Source: Streptomyces flaveus
GTDB taxonomy: Bacteria; Actinomycetota; Actinomycetes; Streptomycetales; Streptomycetaceae
Length of the DNA stretch: 64,000 bases
Direction: 5' to 3'
NCBI RefSeq assembly: GCF_014647675.1
Contig: NZ_BMPQ01000001.1
Span: 469,089-533,088 of the forward strand
Below are positions 1-12,192 of the stretch, piece after piece. Made by a program: the position numbers and the translations under genes. Position 1 is the first letter of the stretch; every line of letters starts with the position of its first letter. The notes beneath the pieces were generated by a model. That model made no database searches. It saw only the letters and a program-made list of their open reading frames with translations, and was not told the DNA's origin.

Positions 1-428
1 TCTGGTACTTACGCATTACCTCTCCGTTCCCTTGCGAGACACGATCCGTAACGGATCAGTCGCTTACGGTTTCCGACCTTAGGCAGCTTTTGCGGCCTTT
101 CCCAATCGAAACGCCCGTTTGAGTAACTTTCTTGAAAAAATGCACGTCACAGCGCTGCTGCGCTTGTCCCGGATGGCCGAACCTGGGTAGCCGCGACGTC
201 CGGACATCTGCCGTGGCACAGCCACTGCTCACAGCGAGTCGTCCCATCCAGGAATCCGGGGCTGCGAAGGCGCGACCTGCTCAACCAGGTCGCCGCCCTG
301 CACCGAAAGCCCCGTTTCAAGGGTGATCCAGGGGCAAGCGCCGTGACCGGTCCGATGCCATCGCGTCGAACGGGCAGTACGGTCGCGCTTCCGACTACCG
401 CGCTTACCAACCCGGTAAGGAGAACGTG
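1..428. other. non-coding region upstream of the chaplin gene
   Basis: I see no convincing gene here. The short reading frames lack a ribosome binding site and a typical high-GC third-position pattern. The last part carries the chaplin ribosome binding site (AAGGAG at 417-422), so the chaplin promoter probably lies in this stretch. Part of another gene's regulatory region may extend beyond the left edge of the window. Confidence 0.5.
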
Positions 429-707
429 ATGTCTCGCATCGCGATGGTGGCCACCATCGCACTCGGCACGGGCGCCGTGGTGCTCAGCGGGACCCCTCTC
501 GCCTCGGCGAACGCCGACGCCGACGCCGAGGCTACGGCGGTGGGCTCGCCCGGCGTCGCGTCCGGCAATGCGATCCAGGTTCCTGTCCACGCGCCGATCA
601 ACGCGTGCGGAAACACCGTCACCGTGATCGGCGCTCTCAACCCGGCCATCGGCAACGTCTGCAAGAACGGCCACAAGATCCACAAGAAAAGCGGTTACGG
701 CCACTGA
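429..707 (+). CDS. short chaplin (hydrophobic cell-surface amyloid protein)
   Basis: A 92-residue secreted protein with one chaplin domain. Chaplins assemble into an amyloid-like hydrophobic layer on aerial hyphae and spores of Streptomyces. Residues 1-27 form a signal peptide ending near the A-S-A motif. The chaplin domain runs from about residue 39 to 80 and begins GSPGVASGN. It contains NPAIGN and two cysteines (60 and 78), which form a disulfide in this class. A lysine/histidine-rich tail of about 12 residues follows. ATG 429 is preferred over the GTG at 426 because AAGGAG at 417-422 sits 6 bases from the ATG. There is no sortase motif, so this is a short chaplin that would be retained by the long, wall-anchored type. 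Confidence 0.9.
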   Translation: MSRIAMVATIALGTGAVVLSGTPLASANADADAEATAVGSPGVASGNAIQVPVHAPINACGNTVTVIGALNPAIGNVCKNGHKIHKKSGYGH

Positions 708-778
708 CGTCTGGCGTCCCGATCCAAGAGCCCCGGCGCCCGCGAGCTCCGAGGCTCTCCCCATGAACCCGCGTCACC

Positions 779-1398
779 TCACGCGTACCGGTAGATCCGG
801 CCGACGTCCTCCAGTTCGTCCGGCGTCACGTCCACGGCTGCAGCTTCTGGTGCCGTGCCACGATGCGGTCGTGCTGCTCGTCGCCGGGGCCCGGCGGTGT
901 CGCGGGGAGATAGCGGGCCCCGCGGTGCCGGTGCTGCCAACGGGTCCACTGCAGGTCGATGAAGGCGTGGTGCAGCCAGAAGACGGGGTTGTTGACGGCG
1001 GCGCGGGCGGCCTCGAGCGATGTCCGGTGCGACCGGTAGTGGTCGACCATGCTCAGCCAGGTGCCGTCGGCGCGGCGCATCAGATGCAGCGGGCGGCCGT
1101 CCACGGTGACGTGCCACTGGCCGTCCTCCGTGGCGCTGCGGACGGGCATCCACATGCCTCGGACACGGCGGCCGCAGTAGGTCTGGTCGAAGGCGATATC
1201 GCCGAGGGAGTTCCCGGTTGCGGATCCGGGGCGCGAGGACCAGAAGGCGGCGGCCACCGGGGACAGGGCTGCGGCGAGCGCGCAGGCGAGCAGACCGTGC
1301 GTCGCGTCCCGCCGTGTTCTGCCCGCCGGTCCGGGCCGCGTCGCGCCCAGTACTCCGTCCTCGGCGCCTGCCGGTACTCCGCCGATGCTGACGACCAT
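779..1398 (-). pseudogene. melC1-melC2 deletion fusion with frameshift (tyrosinase remnant)
   Basis: The 5' part encodes a tyrosinase copper-chaperone (MelC1) protein: a hydrophobic leader followed by a MelC1 core at residues 66-135, including CGRRVRG, WHVTVDGRPLHLMRR and DGTWLSMVDHY. At residue 135/136 (near base 993) it jumps directly into the C-terminal part of tyrosinase MelC2, starting NNPVFWLHHAFID, which holds the last CuB histidine. The rest of MelC1, the intergenic gap and most of MelC2, including the whole CuA site, are missing. After QPW (near base 830) the frame is lost. The expected MelC2 end, DVTPDELEDVGRIYRYA, continues in another frame to 779. The product cannot be a working tyrosinase or chaperone. 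Confidence 0.85.
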
Positions 1399-1518
1399 GG
1401 TTCACTCCTCGTCCGATTCGGTTGCCCGTAGCCGTGACCGCGGCACGCCCCGCGCGGTCACAGACCGGGCCAACAACTGCACGGGGAGCAGGTCGGCGTC
1501 ACTGGCTGTGCACACGCA

Positions 1519-1552
1519 GAGTCGGCCCTCGAATCCCACCGAGGGCCGACTC
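1519..1552 (-). terminator. 13-bp stem hairpin after the small secreted protein gene
   Basis: A perfect inverted repeat (GAGTCGGCCCTCG and its complement) with an 8-base loop starts 15 bases past the stop codon of the minus-strand gene at 1567-1836. There is no clear U run, which is common for Streptomyces terminators. Confidence 0.7.
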
Positions 1553-1566
1553 CGAACGGCGTGGTC

Positions 1567-1836
1567 TCAGCGCGGCACGGGCACACCGGCGATTCGCGCC
1601 AGCGTGGGGGTGTTGCTCAGTTCCTCCGCGGCGCCCTTGACCTTGTGGAGCGCCGAGTCCTTGTTCTTGGTGTTGAGCGCGTCCGACCGGACCGTGCCAT
1701 CGGATTCGATCGTGGTCGTGCCGCCGTTGAGGCTGGTGGACGCCAGGTCGGTGGCGTCCAGGGCGAACGCGGGCGAGCCGACCCCGGCAGCGATCAAGGA
1801 CCCGGCAATGGCGGCGGCAGCCTTCAGGGACTTCAT
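1567..1836 (-). CDS. small secreted protein of unknown function
   Basis: An 89-residue protein with a clear Sec signal peptide (MKSLKAAAAIAGSLIAAGVG, cleavage near AFA at residues 23-25). The mature part is about 64 residues, rich in T, S, N and A, with no cysteine. It contains DLASTSLNGGTTTIESDGTV and ends AGVPVPR. It resembles small exported proteins of unknown role that are common in Streptomyces; I cannot assign a function. The start has AAAGGA 6 bases upstream. It stands alone, with hairpins on both sides, in a neighbourhood that also holds a chaplin. It is not a chaplin or a rodlin by motif. Confidence 0.75.
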   Translation of the reverse strand: MKSLKAAAAIAGSLIAAGVGSPAFALDATDLASTSLNGGTTTIESDGTVRSDALNTKNKDSALHKVKGAAEELSNTPTLARIAGVPVPR

Positions 1837-2020
1837 CGTGTTCCTTTCTTCGGCAACGAAGGTTGCCGGAGCGAGTTGCTGTCGCCGTGCCTAACGAGCT
1901 CCGGCCGGAGCGGAAACCGGGGACGCCGAAGATCGCAAGTCCTCATATGAGAACTCTGAAAGACCGGACCTCGGACGCGATAAGACCGGAGGAAAGTCGG
2001 GAGAAGGACAGGAACAGCAA

Positions 2021-2057
2021 CAGTCGTGGTGCCGGTCTCCGGCCGGCACCACGACTG
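2021..2057 (-). terminator. 15-bp perfect hairpin after the IS630-type frame
   Basis: CAGTCGTGGTGCCGG pairs perfectly with 2043-2057 across a 7-base loop. It lies 29 bases beyond the stop of the minus-strand gene at 2086. It could instead be part of a decayed insertion-sequence end, but its position fits a terminator. Confidence 0.65.
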
Positions 2058-2085
2058 GACGGGCAAGAGCCGCACCGTATGACGC

Positions 2086-3033
2086 TCACGGGGTCGGCGG
2101 CAGCACTGCTGTCGGCAGCATGATCGCGGGGAGCGTGACGGCCGGCGGGGAAAACGCCTCCGTCGATGTCGACGTGCTGGGCGGCGTCGTAGCCGCCAGG
2201 TCGCTGTCGATCAGCGCGGCGACGAGGTTCTCCTCCTCGGCCACCAGACCGTCGATCGACTCAGGCACCAGACTGACGTCATCAGAGGTGACCGAATACA
2301 GGAAGCTGTCGAGGGCCTTCTCCATGGCCTCCACGGCGTCCTGCGCGTCGCTCGTGGGGTCGGCGGCGAAGCTCCAGGAGATCATGGGCTTGGCAACGCC
2401 CCAGGTGGGAGCGGGCGGCAGCACGTCCGTCGACACTGTCGGCGTGGCCGAGGTCGCCGGAGCCTTGGCGGCCGCCTCGGCGAAGAGCACCTCGCCGCCC
2501 TCGGTCTTCGCCTTCGCACGGATCGCCGGCCAGGTCTCCTCCCGCCAGAGGCGGACCGCTTCCTCGTCCTGCTCGACGGCCCGCTTGTCCGGGCGCTGGA
2601 AGGACAAGCCCCAGCGGCGCAGGTACTTGCCCACACCCTGCTCGGTCAGCCGCACCCGGAACAGCCTGGCGATCAAGTCCCGCACGCCGGCCCGGGTCCA
2701 CAGCTGGCCTGCAAGGCTCAGGTCGCACGGCCGGTGATCCAGCATGGCCTGCCGGATCGCCTGCTGCTCGGCCTCGCCAAGGAGCTGATGCGCGCCGACC
2801 CGACGCCCGCGCGGCTGGGACACGAGCGCCTCGCGGCCGCCCGCCAGCCACTTGGCCCACCAGTTGTCCACGGCCTTGAGCGAGACCTTGAACAGCTCCG
2901 CGACGTCTTGACGGTCCCGGCCCGCCACCAGCGCAGCCACCGCCCGCATCCGCAGGGCCTCCTGAGCCGACGGCGGCAACTGCCGTGCATCCCCCACCAG
3001 TTCACTCACGCAGGGAACAACGACCCGGAACAC
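2086..3033 (-). CDS. IS630-type transposase N-terminal domain joined to a novel tail
   Basis: Residues about 20-185 match the N-terminal half of IS630-family transposases. They include a helix-turn-helix (ELFKVSLKAVDNWWAKW, about 47-63) and a winged-helix part with LTEQGVGKYLRRWGLSFQRPDKR at 129-151 (quoted across two helices). In the family the DDE nuclease follows at GEVLFAD. Here residues 180-186 read GEVLFAE, and then the sequence becomes an A/T/P/S-rich 130-residue tail with no DDE motifs. The protein could bind DNA but cannot transpose. The frame is open for 315 codons with normal codon use in the tail, so it may be a domesticated DNA-binding protein rather than plain debris. The GTG start at 3033 has only a weak ribosome binding site. 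Confidence 0.65.
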   Translation of the reverse strand: MFRVVVPCVSELVGDARQLPPSAQEALRMRAVAALVAGRDRQDVAELFKVSLKAVDNWWAKWLAGGREALVSQPRGRRVGAHQLLGEAEQQAIRQAMLDHRPCDLSLAGQLWTRAGVRDLIARLFRVRLTEQGVGKYLRRWGLSFQRPDKRAVEQDEEAVRLWREETWPAIRAKAKTEGGEVLFAEAAAKAPATSATPTVSTDVLPPAPTWGVAKPMISWSFAADPTSDAQDAVEAMEKALDSFLYSVTSDDVSLVPESIDGLVAEEENLVAALIDSDLAATTPPSTSTSTEAFSPPAVTLPAIMLPTAVLPPTP

Positions 3034-3301
3034 CTACCGTTTCGGATCAATAGAGGGGGAAAAGCCGACCCTGGCGCCGCAAAGACGGTCCAATGCCGGT
3101 CGAACCGAGCGAGCGCAGCTGGAACAGCTCGCACCAGTACCTGCAGGCCGTAAACGAGGAATGGACGAATGAAGAAACCGTGAAACGTGGGGAGTTACGG
3201 AATTCACCCGAATGCCGCGCCAGAATCAACTGGGCCGGATCGACTTCGGGTCCCCCGGGGTGAATCGCGGAGTCACGCGCCCGCGCACTCGGCAGCCCGC
3301 C

Positions 3302-5221
3302 TCAGCCGCCGTACAGCTCCTCGATCTGATCCGCGTACGCCCGTGTCACCGCATGCCGCTTGACCTTCAGGGACGGGGTGAGGAGGCGGTTCTCCTCGGT
3401 GAACTCGTCCTCCACGAGGATGAACTCGCGGATGGACTCGGCTCGGGAGACCGCCTGGTTCGCGTAGTCCACGGCCTTCTGGACGTCGGCGCGCATGGTG
3501 GGGTCGCGTACGAGGTCGGACATCGGGGTGTCCGCGGGCATGGCGCGGACATGAAGCCAGTGGGCTACGTCCTCGCGGTCGAGGGTGATCAGGGCGGCTA
3601 CGTAGGGGCGGTTGTCGCCGACGACTATGCACTGGCCGACCGGGGGGCGGCTGCGGAGGCGGTCCTCGAGGATGGCGGGAGAGACGTTTTTGCCGCCGGA
3701 GGTGATGAGGATGTCCTTCTTGCGGCCGGTGATGGTGAGGTAGCCGTCCTCGTCGAGGGCGCCGAGGTCGCCGGTCGCGAACCATTCGTCGGTCAGGGCG
3801 GCGTCGGTGGCGGCGGGGTTGTTCCAGTACGCGTTGAAGACGATGCCGCCCTTGATGAGGACCTCGCCGTCGTCGTCGATGCGGATCGCCGTGCCGGGGA
3901 CCGGGAGGCCGACCGTGCCGGGGCGGGGTTTCAGGGGCGGGACGATCGTTGCGGCGGCTGTGGTCTCGGTCAGGCCGTAGCCCTCGTAGATGATGATTCC
4001 GGCGGCGTAGAAGAAGAGGTTGAGGTTGCGGTCGAGGGGGGAGCCGCCGCTGATGGCGTAGCGCAGGCGGCCGCCGAGTTCCTTGCGGATGCGGCGGTAG
4101 ACCAGCTGGTCGTACAGGGCCCAGGCGGCGTACAGGCCGGGGTTCGGGCCCTCGCCGCGGTCGAGGAACCTGTTGAGGTGGGCCTCGCCGAAGCGGACGG
4201 CGATGCGGTCGGCGCGGTCGAAGGAGGCGGCGCGGCCGATGCGCTCGGCGGTCGCGCGGCCGGTGGCGTGGATCTTCTCGAAGAGATACGGGACGCCGAC
4301 CAGGAAGGTGGGGCCGAACTCCCGCAGCGCGGGCCGGAGTTCGGCCGGCTTGATGCTCGGATAGTGCCCCAGCTCGATACGGGCCATCAGGCAGGCGATC
4401 TGGATGGTGCGGCCCAGGATGTGGGCGAGGGGGAGGAAGAGGAGCGTCGAGGCGGCCTGGCCCGTGATCTCTTTGAAGATGGGATGCAGGAGCTCGACCG
4501 TGTTGGCGGCCTCGGCGTGCAGGTTGGCGTGCGTGAGGACGCAGCCCTTGGGCTCTCCGGTGGTGCCGGAGGTGTAGCAGATCGTCGCGGGCGTGTCGGG
4601 GGTGAGGGCCTCGCGGCGCTTGATGATCTCCTCGTCGGGGATGTGCCGGCCGCGGGCGGTGAGTTCGGGGATCGCGCCTTCGTCGATCTGCCACACGAGC
4701 GGGGGGTCGGGGTGGTCGGCCGTGCCGGCGGTGACCTCTTCCGCGTTCTCGGGGGTCTCGGCTATGACGAGGCGGGCGCCCGAGTCGCGGACGATCCACT
4801 CGATCTGCTCGGCCGAGGACGTGGCGTAGATGGGGACGGACTGGCCGCCCGCCGCCCAGATCGCGAAGTCGAGGACCGTCCACTCGTAGCGCGTACGGGA
4901 CATCAGCGCGACCCGGCCACCCGGTTCGAGTCCCGCCGCAATCAACCCCTTGGCGACGGCGGTGACTTCGTGGGCGAAGGCCTCCGCGGTGACCGGGTGC
5001 CAGGTGCCGTTCGCCCGGCGGCGGAGGATCACGGCATCGGGGGCCTCGGCCGCGTTGGTGTAGGGCAGGTCGGCGATGCTGCCGGTGGTGGCCCTCTGCG
5101 CGAGGGGCGGCATGCGGGCCTCGCGGACGACTCCCTGATGATCCCTGACGAGCTCGACCGTGGTGCGGTCTGCCAGGTCGGTACGTTTCTTCGCCTGTTT
5201 CAGATCTTTGCGTACGCCCAT
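3302..5221 (-). CDS. long-chain acyl-CoA synthetase (AMP-forming)
   Basis: A 639-residue ANL-superfamily enzyme that activates fatty acids with ATP and CoA to give acyl-CoA. The P-loop YTSGTTGEPKG is at residues 216-226. The adenine motif YEGYGLTETT is at 412-421, FATGD at 481-485 and GRKKD at 499-503. Length and motif order are normal for bacterial FadD15-type synthetases, and no signal or membrane segment is seen. The ATG start is preceded by GGGAG. It is a single gene, divergent from the beta-galactosidase gene across a 229-base gap. Substrate chain length cannot be read from the sequence. Confidence 0.92.
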   Translation of the reverse strand: MGVRKDLKQAKKRTDLADRTTVELVRDHQGVVREARMPPLAQRATTGSIADLPYTNAAEAPDAVILRRRANGTWHPVTAEAFAHEVTAVAKGLIAAGLEPGGRVALMSRTRYEWTVLDFAIWAAGGQSVPIYATSSAEQIEWIVRDSGARLVIAETPENAEEVTAGTADHPDPPLVWQIDEGAIPELTARGRHIPDEEIIKRREALTPDTPATICYTSGTTGEPKGCVLTHANLHAEAANTVELLHPIFKEITGQAASTLLFLPLAHILGRTIQIACLMARIELGHYPSIKPAELRPALREFGPTFLVGVPYLFEKIHATGRATAERIGRAASFDRADRIAVRFGEAHLNRFLDRGEGPNPGLYAAWALYDQLVYRRIRKELGGRLRYAISGGSPLDRNLNLFFYAAGIIIYEGYGLTETTAAATIVPPLKPRPGTVGLPVPGTAIRIDDDGEVLIKGGIVFNAYWNNPAATDAALTDEWFATGDLGALDEDGYLTITGRKKDILITSGGKNVSPAILEDRLRSRPPVGQCIVVGDNRPYVAALITLDREDVAHWLHVRAMPADTPMSDLVRDPTMRADVQKAVDYANQAVSRAESIREFILVEDEFTEENRLLTPSLKVKRHAVTRAYADQIEELYGG

Positions 5222-5300
5222 GACGGCTCCCGGTCGCGGTTCACTTGCGGTGGTGCGATGCGATGCGTACTTACGCGGGCGTCAACTTACTCGTGCGTAG

Positions 5301-10195
<4,895 letters not shown>

Positions 10196-10377
10196 GTGGG
10201 CCCCCTCTGAGTTGACGTCGACGTCTGTGACTGTGACGCCGGAGAGGGCCGAGGTGTGCGGCACGGGGCGTTGCGGATCGATCTCAAAGCGGGCACGGCG
10301 GGCGCCTGTTGAGACCGGTGGGAGATCTTCCGGAGACCTGGGGGTGTCCATAGGGACTCCGTAGGGACCCTTACGAC

Positions 10378-10417
10378 ACGACGTCCTTCCGCGGGCGAAC
10401 CCGCGGAAGGACGTCGT
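10378..10417 (-). terminator. 18-bp perfect hairpin with CGAA tetraloop
   Basis: The arms 10378-10395 and 10400-10417 are exact complements with the stable loop CGAA. It begins 17 bases after the TGA that closes the membrane tail at 10434. That placement suggests the transcript of the 11072-10575 gene really extends to 10434. It may work in both directions. Confidence 0.85.
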
Positions 10418-10433
10418 CTCAAGGGTGGTGATC

Positions 10434-10577
10434 TCAGCGGCAGACCAGCGGATCGAGCTCCGGCAAGGGCGGGTTGAAGGGCCGGTTGCAGACGCGCAGG
10501 AATCGGGCGGCGAGCACGAACAACTGCCACAGGATCAGGACGAGCCCGAGCAGGAGGGGGCGACCACCGGCGGTCTA
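10434..10577 (-). other. in-frame 46-codon membrane tail behind an amber stop
   Basis: Directly after the TAG stop (10575-10577) of the gene at 10575-11072, the same frame stays open for 46 codons to TGA at 10434-10436. It encodes a strong membrane helix (LLLGLVLILWQLFVLAARFL) and a short tail ending DPLVCR, with coding-like GC at third positions. There is no ATG or GTG between the TAG and the hydrophobic part to start it separately. Either a sense codon mutated to TAG, or the amber is read through, or a rare start such as CTG or TTG is used. Confidence 0.6.
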
Positions 10578-11072
10578 ACTGATCCCCGCGGTCGCCGCTC
10601 CGCACGTCGGGCACCAGCGCTGCGCGGAGGCCTGGGCGGCGAGAGTGCCGAGGGCCTGCTGGAGGGCCAGTTCCACGGCGGCGGGGACGAACAGCGTTCC
10701 CGTACCGTCGGGCGGAACCAGCCACCGGAAACGTCCTGGTGCCGGACGTGGCGCGGGCACCGTGATCCAGGCGCCTCTGCCCAGGTACCGGACGTCCGAG
10801 CCGACCCAGCGGCCCTCGGGATCCGGCGGCAGGAAGAAGCCCACCCTGCGCGCGACGGTGTCCGCGAGTACGGGACCGGGCGCCTGCGGGATGCACAGCA
10901 GGGCGTCCAGGGCCCGCACACCCAGTTCCTCCGGGACACTCAGCACGTCCCAGAACCGTCCGCAGGGCAGCACCGCGATCCCCTGATAGCCCTGCCACCG
11001 CCGCTTGCAGTCGCGTGGATCGGTCGCGGCGGCGGCGAGCCACTCCGTGGCCTGCTTCGTGACTGTTCGCAT
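10575..11072 (-). CDS. primase/polymerase-like N-terminal domain protein
   Basis: A 165-residue protein. It resembles the N-terminal (prim-pol-like) domain proteins of actinobacteria annotated as bifunctional DNA primase/polymerase. The recognisable features are ATEWLAAAATDPRDCKRRW near the start, the LPCGRFWDVLSVPEELGVRA strand-helix unit, and FRWLVPPDGTGTLFVP near residue 120. I do not see the full catalytic acid set, so enzyme activity is doubtful. A CPTC pair lies near the end and could bind a metal with other cysteines. The frame ends in TAG but continues open into a membrane tail (see 10434-10577). It stands alone, with a strong terminator after the tail. Confidence 0.6.
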   Translation of the reverse strand: MRTVTKQATEWLAAAATDPRDCKRRWQGYQGIAVLPCGRFWDVLSVPEELGVRALDALLCIPQAPGPVLADTVARRVGFFLPPDPEGRWVGSDVRYLGRGAWITVPAPRPAPGRFRWLVPPDGTGTLFVPAAVELALQQALGTLAAQASAQRWCPTCGAATAGIS

Positions 11073-11265
11073 GGTGATCCTCCGGGTCCGTTGGCCCTCG
11101 CGGGCGGGACGACGCTCTCCCCCTCACCGCCAGGGCTGGTCGGGCCCTCGCCTGCTCATGCTGATGGATCTTTCCGCTCAGCGGGAGGGGTGGCTGACCA
11201 TGGCGAATACGTCCCGGATGTTCGATGCCGGAACAGGCGTTCCCTCCGGGTCCGGACAGCCGATC

Positions 11266-11301
11266 CAGGCACCAGTCCAGGCATCGGTCCAGGCACCAGT
11301 C
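11266..11301. repeat. three tandem 12-bp units
   Basis: The unit CAGGCACCAGTC occurs twice exactly, with one variant (CAGGCATCGGTC) between, and part of a fourth unit follows. It lies in the gap between the ABC permease gene end (11311) and the start of the primase-like gene (11072). I see no gene in 11073-11310. Confidence 0.6.
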
Positions 11302-11310
11302 AAGGCCGGC

Positions 11311-12192
11311 CTAGGAGACGACGTCCTTGCCGGCGAACCCCCGGAAGGCCAAGGCGAACAGCACCAGTGCGTACGTGACGGAGATGGCAGTGCCCTGGAT
11401 CATCTCGCCGTAGGCCGGCTCCGGCTGGATGACGTCCAGCCAGGCGTACTGCCAGTGCGCGGGGATGAAGTCGCGCCAGTCGCCGAGGGCCGTCACCTCG
11501 TCGAGGACACTGCCGATGATCGTCAGGCCCACCGCGCCGCCGACCGCGCCCAGCGGGGCGTCCGTACGGGTCGACAGCCAGAACGCCAGCCCCGCGGTGA
11601 CCAGTTGGGACACGAAGATGTACGCCATGATGATCAGCAAGAGCCGTGCGGCGTCGCCGCTGGGCAGCGTGCCGCCGACGGGCAGTTGCAGTGGGCCCCA
11701 GCCGTACGCGACCGTGCCGACGGCAAGTGCGATGACCGGCAGCAGCACCATCGCGGCGAGGCTGAGGGTGAGTCCGACGACGAGCTTGGACCACAGCAGG
11801 CGGGCGCGGGGCACGGGCGCCGCGAGCAGATAACGCAGCGACGACCAGCTCGCCTCCGAGGCGACCGTGTCTCCGCAGAACAGCGCCACGGGGACGACGA
11901 GGAGGAAGCCCGCGGACGCGAAGAGGTTCACCGCGGCGAAGTTCGCCCCGGACGCGGTGGCCGTGTCCATCAGGTTCACGCGCTCGTTGCCGTCGCCCGG
12001 TTCGCCGCCGACCTGGAAGGCGATGGCCAGGATGAACGGCAGGGCGGCCAGGATCCCGAACATGATGAGCGTGCGACGCCGCTTCAGCTGTCGTACGAGC
12101 TCGACGCGCAGCGGCAGGGTCCGGCCCGCCCGGTAGCCCTCCGCCACCTCTTCCTTCTCGACCTTGTCGGCCTTCTCGGCGAGGGTGCTCAT
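11311..12192 (-). CDS. ABC transporter permease
   Basis: A 293-residue membrane protein of the ABC-2 type with about six predicted helices, for example LIMFGILAALPFILAIAF and GFLLVVPVALFCGDTVA. A cytoplasmic N-terminus reads ELVRQLKRRRT. Its ATG overlaps the stop of the upstream hydrolase-ATPase gene (ATGA at 12189-12192), so the two are translationally coupled and very likely form one transporter. The substrate is unknown. The fused hydrolase on the partner hints at a peptide-like or ester substrate, or at processing of the cargo; that is inference. Confidence 0.88.
   Translation of the reverse strand: MSTLAEKADKVEKEEVAEGYRAGRTLPLRVELVRQLKRRRTLIMFGILAALPFILAIAFQVGGEPGDGNERVNLMDTATASGANFAAVNLFASAGFLLVVPVALFCGDTVASEASWSSLRYLLAAPVPRARLLWSKLVVGLTLSLAAMVLLPVIALAVGTVAYGWGPLQLPVGGTLPSGDAARLLLIIMAYIFVSQLVTAGLAFWLSTRTDAPLGAVGGAVGLTIIGSVLDEVTALGDWRDFIPAHWQYAWLDVIQPEPAYGEMIQGTAISVTYALVLFALAFRGFAGKDVVS

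Noticed and set aside
147..764. Long reading frame on the minus strand opposite the chaplin gene
   Set aside because: It is the reverse of the chaplin and its upstream region, rich in Arg/Ala/Gly with no family match. The plus-strand chaplin has a signal peptide and a recognised domain.
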